This document shows positions 1-7,134 of a DNA stretch of 16,046 bases, one piece after another. Source of the stretch: Anaerolineales bacterium UBA6663 (GTDB lineage: Bacteria; Chloroflexota; Anaerolineae; Anaerolineales; UBA6663). Location: positions 1-16,046 of the forward strand of contig DKKP01000241.1 of the NCBI GenBank assembly GCA_002455335.1, written 5' to 3'. A program made the translations under genes and the position numbers. The stretch's first letter is position 1, and every line of letters begins with the position of its first letter. Below the pieces are notes generated by a model that did not search any database, was not told the DNA's origin, and saw only the letters and a program-made list of their open reading frames with translations.

Positions 1-224
1 GCTTCGTCGGCCTGATCGCGCCGCACATCGCGCGCCGCCTTGTCGGTTCCGATCACAGCGGCCTGCTCCCGACCTCGGGCGTGCTCGGCGCGCTGCTCGT
101 GGTCGTCGCCGATTTGATCGGCCGCACGCTGATCGCGCCGATCGAGCTGCCCGTCGGCCTGATCACGGCCGTCGTCGGCGCGCCGTTCTTCATGGCGCTG
201 ATGTGGCTGAGGGCGAGGCAGTGA
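1..224 (+). CDS. Iron-siderophore ABC transporter permease, FecCD family (3' end only)
   Basis: Only the last 73 residues are in the window; reading is in frame from base 3 and ends in TGA at 222-224. The visible part opens with [18 protein letters not shown] and continues to [18 protein letters not shown]. These are the typical closing motifs of FecCD/BtuC permeases, where the GLIAPHIAR stretch forms part of the surface that docks with the ATPase. Two hydrophobic segments are visible, at about residues 26-40 and 52-70 of the fragment. The family moves ferric siderophores, heme or cobalamin across the cytoplasmic membrane. The ATPase and binding protein follow on the same strand, 63 bp and about 1 kb downstream, so this is one importer operon. 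Its promoter must lie before the window. Confidence 0.93.
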   Translation, partial: FVGLIAPHIARRLVGSDHSGLLPTSGVLGALLVVVADLIGRTLIAPIELPVGLITAVVGAPFFMALMWLRARQ

Positions 225-237
225 CGATGTGCGTCTT

Positions 238-255
238 GCGTGGATCGCTCCACGC
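238..255 (+). other. Intercistronic hairpin between permease and ATPase
   Basis: A perfect 7-bp inverted repeat (GCGTGGA / TCCACGC) encloses a four-base TCGC loop in the 63-bp gap. No T-run follows, so it is not a good intrinsic terminator. It could be an mRNA processing or stability element, or chance. No Fur-like box is visible here. Confidence 0.35.
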
Positions 256-287
256 TGTACGCCCGACAAGTGTGACACAGGAATGCG

Positions 288-1133
288 ATGACTCGACTCC
301 ACACCGACTCCCTCACTCTGGCCTATGACCAGGCCGTGATCGTCGACCGGCTCGATCTGCAGGTGCCGAACGGCGTGATCACGGCCCTGGTCGGCCCGAA
401 CGGCTGCGGCAAGAGCACGCTGCTGCGCGGCCTCGCGCGTCTGCTTGCCCCACGCGGCGGCGCCGCCTTTCTTGACGGCACGGCCATCCACCAGCTTCCG
501 ACCCGCGAGTTGGCCAAACAGCTCGGCATCTTGCCGCAGAGCCCGGTCGCGCCCGAGGGCCTGACCGTGCGCGAGCTTGTCGCACAGGGCCGCTATCCGC
601 ATCAGAGCTGGTTCCAGCAGTGGGCGAGCGAAGACGAGGCCGCCGTCGGGGCCGCGCTCGAGTTGACCGGCATGTCCGAGCTGGCCGAGCGCCCGGTCGA
701 CGCGCTCTCGGGCGGCCAGCGCCAGCGCGCCTGGATCGCGATGACGCTGGCCCAGGAGACGCCGGTCATCCTGCTCGACGAGCCGACCACGTTCCTGGAC
801 CTGGCGCATCAAATCGAGGTGTTGCATCTGCTCGAACGCCTCAACCGCGAGCAGGGCCGGACGATCGTCATGGTCGTGCACGACCTGAACCACGCCACGC
901 GCCACAGCCAGCACCTGATCGCGCTCCGCGAAGGGCGCGAGGTCGCGGCGGGCGCTCCGGCCGAGGTCGTCACGCCTGCGCTGCTGCGCGACGTCTTCGG
1001 CGTCGAGGCCGACATCGTGCTCGACCCGCGCACCGGGGTTCCGCTGTGCGTGCCGTTCGGTCTCGCCGGCGCGCCGCTGATCCATCCGCCCGGCGTGAAT
1101 GGAAGCGCCCACGCCACCGCACTTACACCGTAA
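288..1133 (+). CDS. Iron-siderophore/heme-type ABC transporter ATP-binding protein (FepC/FhuC-like)
   Basis: This 281-residue cytoplasmic ATPase energises the FecCD permease encoded just upstream. All nucleotide-binding motifs are present: Walker [10 protein letters not shown] (residues 36-44), Q-loop glutamine 84 in ILPQSP, signature LSGGQRQR (140-147), Walker B ILLDEP (161-166) and the switch histidine 198 in VVHDLNHA. The GRYPH motif (101-105) after the Q-loop is characteristic of the FepC/FhuC/BtuD group. The ATG at 288 was chosen because CAGGA lies about five bases before it and the protein begins at the usual family position. The last 35 or so residues, rich in Pro, Gly and Ala, extend beyond the usual core. 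Substrate (ferric siderophore, heme or cobalamin) cannot be told from the ATPase. The FepB-like binding protein downstream favours siderophore iron. Confidence 0.95.
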   Translation: MTRLHTDSLTLAYDQAVIVDRLDLQVPNGVITALVGPNGCGKSTLLRGLARLLAPRGGAAFLDGTAIHQLPTRELAKQLGILPQSPVAPEGLTVRELVAQGRYPHQSWFQQWASEDEAAVGAALELTGMSELAERPVDALSGGQRQRAWIAMTLAQETPVILLDEPTTFLDLAHQIEVLHLLERLNREQGRTIVMVVHDLNHATRHSQHLIALREGREVAAGAPAEVVTPALLRDVFGVEADIVLDPRTGVPLCVPFGLAGAPLIHPPGVNGSAHATALTP

Positions 1134-1184
1134 GCATCATTGCGCACAAACGGTTTTCGTTGGGTGCGAGAGCGTGCTCCCCGG

Positions 1185-1206
1185 AGCCTGGGGCAAAGCT
1201 CAGGCT
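1185..1206 (+). other. Hairpin in the 120-bp leader before the binding-protein gene
   Basis: The 1134-1253 gap separates the ATPase from the binding-protein gene. It holds a perfect 6-bp inverted repeat, AGCCTG / CAGGCT, with a ten-base loop. The adjoining CCCC...GGGG segments could form an alternative fold. I looked for cobalamin-riboswitch and Fur-box consensus elements and found neither. It may set the ratio of binding protein to transporter, or be chance. Confidence 0.25.
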
Positions 1207-1253
1207 GTGTGAAGCGCCCCTTGGCACCCGGACGATCTCGAAAGGAATTGACC

Positions 1254-3299
1254 ATGATACGACGCATCCTCCCGATTCTTGTAAGCCTCACACTCCTCAC
1301 CGCCTGCGCCGGCCAACCCGCCGCAGGGCCGGCAAGTGCGCCAGCCATCGCCACTGAGGCCGGGCAGCCAACGGCCGGGCAGCCAACGGCTGTACAACCG
1401 CAACCCACAGCGATTGTGGGCGACAGCCCACTGGCTGGTGCGGGCGACTGCCCGGCCGGGTCCCGGCTCTTCGACCATGAGCTGCTGGCCAGCGACCCGC
1501 TCTGCATCCCCGAGGCGCCCGAGCGCATCATCGCGCTCGACATGGCTTCGGTCGAGGCGACGCTGCTCGCCGGCAAATCGCTTCAGGCCACAAGCGGCTG
1601 GATCTTGAGCGAGTTGCCGCTGATCGCGCCGCAGTTCGCGTCAGCGCTGGCGGGCCTCGAAGATGTCGGCTACCCGGCCAACCTCGAACTTGTCGCGCGG
1701 CTCAAGCCCGACTTGATCCTGGCGGTGGGCGGCACAAGCGCCGGCGACTCGATCGACTACGAGCAGGCCAAACAGATCGCACCGGTGGTCTTCGCCGACC
1801 CCGTGATCTACAGCGACTGGAAGTTGGGGATGAAGCTCTGGACGGCCGTGCTGAACGTGTCGGCCGATTACGACGCCATGATCGCCAACTACGACCAGCG
1901 CGTGTCCGAGCTACAGGCAGCGCTTGGCGACGACCTTGCGCGCGAGATCTCGGTGATCTCGTCGAGCACCTACGGCTACTCGCTGTGGATGCCCGACACG
2001 CCGCCGGGCGCGATCTTGAGCGACGTCGGGCTGGCGCGCCCCGAGTCGCAGCGACTTGTCGGCGAGGCCGCGACCGCCGTCTATGGGGCGGCCCAGTACG
2101 TCACCGTTTCGGAGGAGCGCTTCGACCTGATCGACGCGGACGCGATCTTCTATTTCACCTACGCGTCGAGCGACCCGGACACGGCCGCGGCCGAAGACGC
2201 GCACCTTGCGACGTTCGTTGAGAAGCCGATCTGGCAGGCGCTCGAAGCGGTGAAGGCCGGCCAGGCCTTTCAGGTGCCCGGCTACTGGTGGCGGTCGCAG
2301 ACCTACGTCCTCGCCAACCGCGTCCTCGACGACCTCTTCACGAACATGACCGACACGACGGCGACCACGCCCGTGCTCGATTTTGGCGTGGCGCCGGCCG
2401 CCTTCCCGGTGATGATCGAACACAAGTACGGTAGCACCGAGATCACGGTGTTGCCGGAGCGCATCGTCACAGTGGGCCTGCTCGAACAGGATGCGTTGCT
2501 CGCCCTCGGCGTCACGCCGGTGGGCACGACCGAGTGGTTCGGCGGGCACCCGGGCGCCATCTGGCCGTGGGCCGAGGACCTGCTCACTGGGCCCGTGCCC
2601 GAGCTGGTCGGCGATGGCACGACGATCAAGTTCGAGGCGATTGCCGCGCTCGAGCCCGACGTGATCCTGGCCCTGTACGCCGGGTTGACCCAGGAGCAGT
2701 ACGATCTGCTGGCACAGATCGCGCCGACGATCGCCCAGCCGGCCGCGTACGGCGATTACGGGATCCCGTGGCAGGAGCTCACCGCAACGGTCGGGCGCGT
2801 GGTCGGCAAGCCGGCCGAAGCGCGGGCGCTTGTCGACGACGTCGAGGGGCGCTTCGCGGCCGTGCGGGCCGAGCACCCGGAATTCATCGGCGCGAGCGCG
2901 CTTGTGGCGACGCCCTGGCAGGGCATCTGGGTCTATGGCGCCGAGGATGTGCGCGGGCGTTTGCTGACGAACCTGGGCTTTGTGCTGCCGGAGGACCTGG
3001 AAGCGGTCACGGGCAACGCCTTCGGTGGCAATCTCAGCGAAGAGCGAGCCGATCTGCTGGATGTCGATGCCATCCTCTGGCTTGATCCGACCTCGGCCGA
3101 GGGGCCACTGGGTGGGCCGCTCTACGCGAGCCTGTCGGTCCACACCGAGGGTCGGGAGGTGTTCATCGACAGCTACGGCACAACGCTCGGCGGCGCGACA
3201 TCGTTCGTCACCGTGCTCAGCCTGCCCTATCTGCTCGACGAGCTTGTGCCAAGGCTGGCGGCCGCGGTCGATGGCGACCCGGCGACCGTGGTGCCCTGA
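1254..3299 (+). CDS. Lipoprotein with two tandem FepB/FecB-type siderophore-binding domains
   Basis: This 681-residue protein is about twice the length of a usual binding protein. It starts with a lipoprotein signal peptide: basic MIRR, a hydrophobic core, and lipobox LTAC with Cys18 as the lipidated residue. A low-complexity Gly/Ala/Pro/Gln/Thr linker (19-62) follows. Domain 1 (about 66-365) starts with [13 protein letters not shown] and PERIIALD, and has the periplasmic-binding motif [11 protein letters not shown] (150-160). Domain 2 (about 385-675) repeats the plan with PERIVTVG (401-408), [13 protein letters not shown] (428-440) and [12 protein letters not shown] (466-477). Domain 2 looks most like FepB-type binding proteins of high-GC bacteria. 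The ATG at 1254 was preferred to a TTG 38 codons upstream because AAAGGA lies seven bases before it and the signal peptide begins there. The protein presumably captures ferric siderophore outside the membrane for the permease upstream. Confidence 0.93.
   Translation: MIRRILPILVSLTLLTACAGQPAAGPASAPAIATEAGQPTAGQPTAVQPQPTAIVGDSPLAGAGDCPAGSRLFDHELLASDPLCIPEAPERIIALDMASVEATLLAGKSLQATSGWILSELPLIAPQFASALAGLEDVGYPANLELVARLKPDLILAVGGTSAGDSIDYEQAKQIAPVVFADPVIYSDWKLGMKLWTAVLNVSADYDAMIANYDQRVSELQAALGDDLAREISVISSSTYGYSLWMPDTPPGAILSDVGLARPESQRLVGEAATAVYGAAQYVTVSEERFDLIDADAIFYFTYASSDPDTAAAEDAHLATFVEKPIWQALEAVKAGQAFQVPGYWWRSQTYVLANRVLDDLFTNMTDTTATTPVLDFGVAPAAFPVMIEHKYGSTEITVLPERIVTVGLLEQDALLALGVTPVGTTEWFGGHPGAIWPWAEDLLTGPVPELVGDGTTIKFEAIAALEPDVILALYAGLTQEQYDLLAQIAPTIAQPAAYGDYGIPWQELTATVGRVVGKPAEARALVDDVEGRFAAVRAEHPEFIGASALVATPWQGIWVYGAEDVRGRLLTNLGFVLPEDLEAVTGNAFGGNLSEERADLLDVDAILWLDPTSAEGPLGGPLYASLSVHTEGREVFIDSYGTTLGGATSFVTVLSLPYLLDELVPRLAAAVDGDPATVVP
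1359..1388 (+). repeat. Two perfect 15-bp tandem copies encoding AGQPT
   Basis: The unit GCCGGGCAGCCAACG occurs twice without mismatch, in frame. It encodes [10 protein letters not shown] in the flexible linker behind the lipidated cysteine of the binding protein. A third, diverged copy (AVQPQPT) follows. Such in-frame repeats can change linker length by slippage. Confidence 0.85.
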
Positions 3300-3362
3300 C
3301 GCGAGGTCGATGAGCGGTCGCCTTTGGGGTGGATGAAGACGCGCGACACATCCCAACCGGCG

Positions 3363-6300
3363 CTATGTTCCGCCCAGAAAGTCGTAGCTGACCTTCTTCT
3401 GCACCGCCGCGATCTGAGCGAAAGCTTGCTTGAGCAGCTCCTGCTGGATGTAGCCCAATCGGCCCGGGTGGATCAGGTTGGTCGGCGCCCGACCGGCCTG
3501 GATGGCCGCGAGCTGCGCCTGCAACCGCAGCTGCATCAGGAAGTCGTAAGCGGCAACGATCTCATCACGGCTGGCGGGCAGGATGACGCCGCGCTCGGTC
3601 AGGGCATCGATGCGCTCGAGCGTGTGTGTCTGGTTGATCCGATGGCGCAGCGCGTACAGACGCGCAAAGCTGACCATCGGCATCATCGCGTCCTTGAGGT
3701 TGATCTCACCGCCGATCTCGGCTGTTCCACCGCTCAGATAGATGTTCCCGAGGAGCCGGAACGGCGGTTTGAAGGCCAGGGCATTTCGGGCGACGTGATG
3801 AAAGAACGCCGACTGATCCTCGAGCGAGGCGTTGATGGCGCGGCGCAGCTCGAGGGTCAGATCGGCGTCGCCATAGACCGTGCGGAAGTCGAAGAAGATG
3901 CTCAGGTCGATGACTTCCTGCGGCTCGGATTTGCGGATCCACTCGTCAAAACCAGACAACCATCCAGACAGCGAACGACACCAGCGCGGCTGGCTGGCCA
4001 TCACACCACCCCGGCAGAGCGGATACCCGGCCTGGGCCAAACCCTCGCAGACCAGAGCGCCGAGCTTCAGGAAGTACGCTCCCGGGTCCGACCCGTCCGG
4101 CGCCGGGGCATAGAGGATGCCGTTGTCCTGATCGGTGACCAGGGTCTGTTCCTGGCGCCCCTGGCTGCCCATGGCAATGAAGGCGAAGGGCGCCGGCGGA
4201 TCGCCCAGCTGGGCGATGGCCAGCTGCACGAGTCGCTCGGTGGTCGCATCGCAGACGGACGCCAAGAGCGTCGTCACCGGCCGTGGCCGGGCAGAGCTAT
4301 CCAGCAGAGCCTTGGCCAACTCGGGCGCGCGCGCGGCTTGCTGTGCGACCAGGGCGGGGCTGGCCGCACGTGAGATCTCGCGCGTCAACACGATCGCGCC
4401 GTACCGCTGGAATTGGATCAGCGACTTGTTGTCGATCACGCTCACGATCTTGCCGTCGCGGTCCTCGACGGCCAAATGGCGGACGCCCTGCTCCTCCATG
4501 CGCACCAGGGCCTCGTAGATCAGGGCGTCTTCGGGTATCTTGCTGAGCGGTGCGCTCATGATGGTGTGAATCGGGGCCGTCAGCGGCGTGCCCGTGGCCA
4601 GCACACGCGTCCGCAGGTCGTGATCGGTGACGATCCCAAGCATGGTGTCGCCGGCGCTGACCAAGGCCCCCGTGACATTGTGCTCGCTCATCCGCCGGGC
4701 CAGTTCGGCCACAGTCATGTTCATGTCGCAGACCAGCTCATCGCGCCCCAGACGCGTCAGCGGCTCGTGCAGGAACAGCAGCGACGTCTGGAGCTTCTCG
4801 ATCAGGGCCTCGCGCCCCGCCTCCTGGCGCCGCTCAACCGTGACATCCTCAAGGGTGCCGACGATGTAGACGCCGTCGGCATCGCGCACCAGCTGCGCCG
4901 AGAGCGCGACAAAGCGTGCTGCTGCGTCATTGGTCTCGAGATGGACGATGTGTCGACGCACCTCGCCGCCGTCGAGCAAGGTCTGCAGGATGGCCTCGAA
5001 CTCGGTCGCATCCGAGAACAGGTCGGCCAGCGCCGGCGGCCCCTGCTCTGTCGCAAAGAACGTCCGAGCGGACGGGTTGTACTCAAGCAGTGCGCCCCTC
5101 CGGGCGGCCCGAGCACGAAAGACACCCAGCGGAGCTGAGTGCGCCACATGCGCCAGGGCATCATCTCCCAGCAGGGGGGCCGCCCGTGCGACGTCGCGGC
5201 ACAGCAGGATCAGACCCCGTTGACCCGCAAACACGATCGGCGAGATCGCCAGCACGCATTCCAGGTGGTGGCCTGCGGCGTGACGCAGAGCACCTTCAAA
5301 GGCGTCGCCGTCACCGGCCCCGTCCTCGATTGAGTGGCTCAACCGCTTCCAGAAGATGGGGTTGTCGGCGGGCGGCAGGAGATCGGCCAGATCCAGGAAC
5401 TCAAGTTGGCGCGCCGAATAGCCCGACAGGTTTAGGAAGGTCGGGTTGGCGTACCGGCAGCGCTCGTCCAGGATCAGTAGCGTGCCCTCCGTGGTGGCTT
5501 CGATCAAGCTGTGATAGCGCTCTGTCGATTCGCGCAATCCCTCGAGCACATCCTGGCGCTGGCGCTCGAGGCGCAGGCTTTGCTGCAGCACGAATATAAG
5601 CAGCAAGACGACCGCACCAGAGATGACCAACGCCACAAGCACAAGATTGGTCTCGATGCGCACGATCTCGGCGCGGACGTCATCGGTGTACAGACCCGTG
5701 CCGATCACCCAGCCCCAGGGCTCGAACCCCCTGACGTACGACTCCTTTGGCTCGAGCCGGGTCGGATCGTCGTTCCATTGCCAGACATAGTCGAGGTAGC
5801 CGTCGCCTTCACGCTCCACCTCCCGAGCGAACTCTACGAAGATCGCGACCCCGCGCGCGTCGGTGAAGGTCGAGACGTCCTGGCCGTTCAGGTCGGGCCG
5901 GTAGGGGTGCATGATCATGCGCGGCCGAAGATCCTGGATCCAGAAGTAGTCTTTGCCATCCGGCCCATAGCGCAAGGACTCGATCCGGGCGCTGGCCTGA
6001 GCCTGGGCCTGCTCGCGGGTCAGCAGCCCGTTACGCTCGTCGCGCTCGTACGAGGCCAGGATGCTCCAGGCCGAGTTGGTCAGCTCACGGATGAGCTCGC
6101 GCTTGCGTTCGAGCAGCGTCTGCTCGAACGACGGCAGGATGATGCCCCAGATCGCCGCCAGGAAGAGCCCGATCGCGATCAGAGTCGGAAGGAAGATGCG
6201 CACCACATACGAACGTCGCCGAAAAGGGTGCTGCCGGGCCACTGTCGCCCGCCCGGTCGTGACGCCGGGCTGGCTCTTCTCGACGGTCGACGGCGGCTGG

Positions 6301-7073
6301 CCGAAGCCCTGACCGGCGAGTGCCGGACCATCGAATGCTGGGCCGTCAAACAGGGCAACGCGAAAGCGTGTCCAGGCTTCGCGCGGCATGGCGATCGTGA
6401 AGTCGCCGCTCTCGGAATGAATGTCGGTGCCGGCCGAGACAAGAAGCCCATGGCGCTCGGCAAGCGCCACAAGGTCGGCGCGTTGTTGTTCCGAGAAAGA
6501 GGAGTAGTAGGCCTCGAGCCCGTCGAGGCCGGCCGTCTGAAGCGCAGCGACATGGCTCTCGAGCCGTTCCAGATCAGGCTCGAACAACAACGGGTGAGCC
6601 CAGAACACCTTGCCGCCGGCTTTGTGGATCAGGGCGATGGCGGCCGGGGTCTCGAGCCGCCCGTTTGGCGCGGCGCTGACAGGTGGCGCAACGTTGGCAT
6701 CGTCGGGCACAGCCGCGCCCATCTTGCGCAGCGACCCCGAGATGCTGTGCACTTCCAGGTCGCGGGCCTGGCGGACGGAGTGCAGGGTGGCCAGGAGATC
6801 CGGGTGCTTGGGGTTGAACCCGTACCCCAACAGGTGGAGTTCACGGCCGGCGAGATAGGTGGTTAGTTCCACGCCGGGCAGGCAGGGCACGCCACGGCGC
6901 TTCATGGCCTCCTGGAAACGCGGCAGGCCTTCGAGCGAGTCATGATCGGTCAGGGCCGCATACCGCACCCCGGCGCCGGCAAGCCCCGCGGCGAGCGCCT
7001 CAGGGCTGATCTCGCCGTCGCTGAAGTCGGTGTGGGTGTGGAAGTTGACCAGCAGATCCATGACGTTGATCAT
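3363..7073 (-). CDS. PHP phosphoesterase - Cache - PAS - PAS - CBS - DUF294 nucleotidyltransferase fusion protein
   Basis: One open frame encodes 1236 residues. Residues 5-235 are a PHP domain of the YciV/TrpH type with a full metal-ligand set: H12 and H14 (HTH), D19, H44 (DHD), E69, H80, H160, D217 and H219. A linker (238-285) leads to a membrane helix (about 288-312). Then comes a small Cache domain (about 314-470; DYFWIQD, MIMHP, FEPWGWVIGTGLY) and a second helix (476-498). After that are a PAS domain (about 512-630), a weaker PAS-like domain (640-750), a CBS pair (about 775-890), a DUF294 nucleotidyltransferase (908-1045; GSQGRQEQ, with D981 and D983 in TDQDN) and its C-terminal partner domain (about 1083-1225). 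The topology puts the Cache domain outside and both predicted enzymes in the cytoplasm. Related DUF294 proteins are thought to be GlnD-like nucleotidyltransferases, but their substrate is unknown. Start: ATG at 7073 or at 7061; neither has a clear ribosome site. Confidence 0.92.
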   Translation of the reverse strand: MINVMDLLVNFHTHTDFSDGEISPEALAAGLAGAGVRYAALTDHDSLEGLPRFQEAMKRRGVPCLPGVELTTYLAGRELHLLGYGFNPKHPDLLATLHSVRQARDLEVHSISGSLRKMGAAVPDDANVAPPVSAAPNGRLETPAAIALIHKAGGKVFWAHPLLFEPDLERLESHVAALQTAGLDGLEAYYSSFSEQQRADLVALAERHGLLVSAGTDIHSESGDFTIAMPREAWTRFRVALFDGPAFDGPALAGQGFGQPPSTVEKSQPGVTTGRATVARQHPFRRRSYVVRIFLPTLIAIGLFLAAIWGIILPSFEQTLLERKRELIRELTNSAWSILASYERDERNGLLTREQAQAQASARIESLRYGPDGKDYFWIQDLRPRMIMHPYRPDLNGQDVSTFTDARGVAIFVEFAREVEREGDGYLDYVWQWNDDPTRLEPKESYVRGFEPWGWVIGTGLYTDDVRAEIVRIETNLVLVALVISGAVVLLLIFVLQQSLRLERQRQDVLEGLRESTERYHSLIEATTEGTLLILDERCRYANPTFLNLSGYSARQLEFLDLADLLPPADNPIFWKRLSHSIEDGAGDGDAFEGALRHAAGHHLECVLAISPIVFAGQRGLILLCRDVARAAPLLGDDALAHVAHSAPLGVFRARAARRGALLEYNPSARTFFATEQGPPALADLFSDATEFEAILQTLLDGGEVRRHIVHLETNDAAARFVALSAQLVRDADGVYIVGTLEDVTVERRQEAGREALIEKLQTSLLFLHEPLTRLGRDELVCDMNMTVAELARRMSEHNVTGALVSAGDTMLGIVTDHDLRTRVLATGTPLTAPIHTIMSAPLSKIPEDALIYEALVRMEEQGVRHLAVEDRDGKIVSVIDNKSLIQFQRYGAIVLTREISRAASPALVAQQAARAPELAKALLDSSARPRPVTTLLASVCDATTERLVQLAIAQLGDPPAPFAFIAMGSQGRQEQTLVTDQDNGILYAPAPDGSDPGAYFLKLGALVCEGLAQAGYPLCRGGVMASQPRWCRSLSGWLSGFDEWIRKSEPQEVIDLSIFFDFRTVYGDADLTLELRRAINASLEDQSAFFHHVARNALAFKPPFRLLGNIYLSGGTAEIGGEINLKDAMMPMVSFARLYALRHRINQTHTLERIDALTERGVILPASRDEIVAAYDFLMQLRLQAQLAAIQAGRAPTNLIHPGRLGYIQQELLKQAFAQIAAVQKKVSYDFLGGT

Positions 7074-7079
7074 GGTCGA

Positions 7080-7130
7080 AAAGGGGAGCGTAAGCCGCGG
7101 CGTTTTGCACCGCGGCTTACGCTCCCCTTT
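7080..7130 (-). terminator. Perfect 21-bp hairpin between symporter and sensor genes; probable intrinsic terminator or attenuator
   Basis: Bases 7080-7100 and 7110-7130 are exact reverse complements, with a nine-base loop (7101-7109). On the minus strand the stem begins four bases after the symporter stop codon and ends in CCCCTTTT, so it looks like an intrinsic terminator with a short T-run. It ends only about six bases before the start codon of the downstream fusion gene. That leaves no room for a promoter or a free ribosome site between hairpin and gene. The only Shine-Dalgarno-like run nearby (AAGGGGAG) lies in the upstream arm and would be paired with the downstream arm. The downstream gene therefore needs readthrough, an internal promoter or an unusual initiation. 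Confidence 0.8.
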
Positions 7131-7134
7131 CCGA

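Noticed and set aside
1140..1253. Extended TTG start adding 38 residues to the binding lipoprotein
   Set aside because: It would bury the lipoprotein signal peptide and has no ribosome site, whereas the ATG at 1254 has AAAGGA and begins the signal peptide.
1134..1253. Possible cobalamin or other riboswitch in the leader before the binding-protein gene
   Set aside because: No B12-box or other known aptamer consensus could be found, only short hairpins.
1911..3356. 481-codon open frame on the minus strand opposite the binding-protein gene
   Set aside because: Arg/His/Asp/Gly-rich low-complexity product typical of an antisense frame in high-GC DNA. The plus strand encodes two clear binding domains.
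3300..3362. Terminator between the convergent binding-protein and sensor genes
   Set aside because: The 63-bp gap holds only a five-base GGATG/CATCC pairing with a long loop and no T-run; not convincing.
5511..6866. 451-codon plus-strand frame opposite the PHP-Cache gene
   Set aside because: No domain or conserved motif; fully antisense to a gene with intact catalytic residues.
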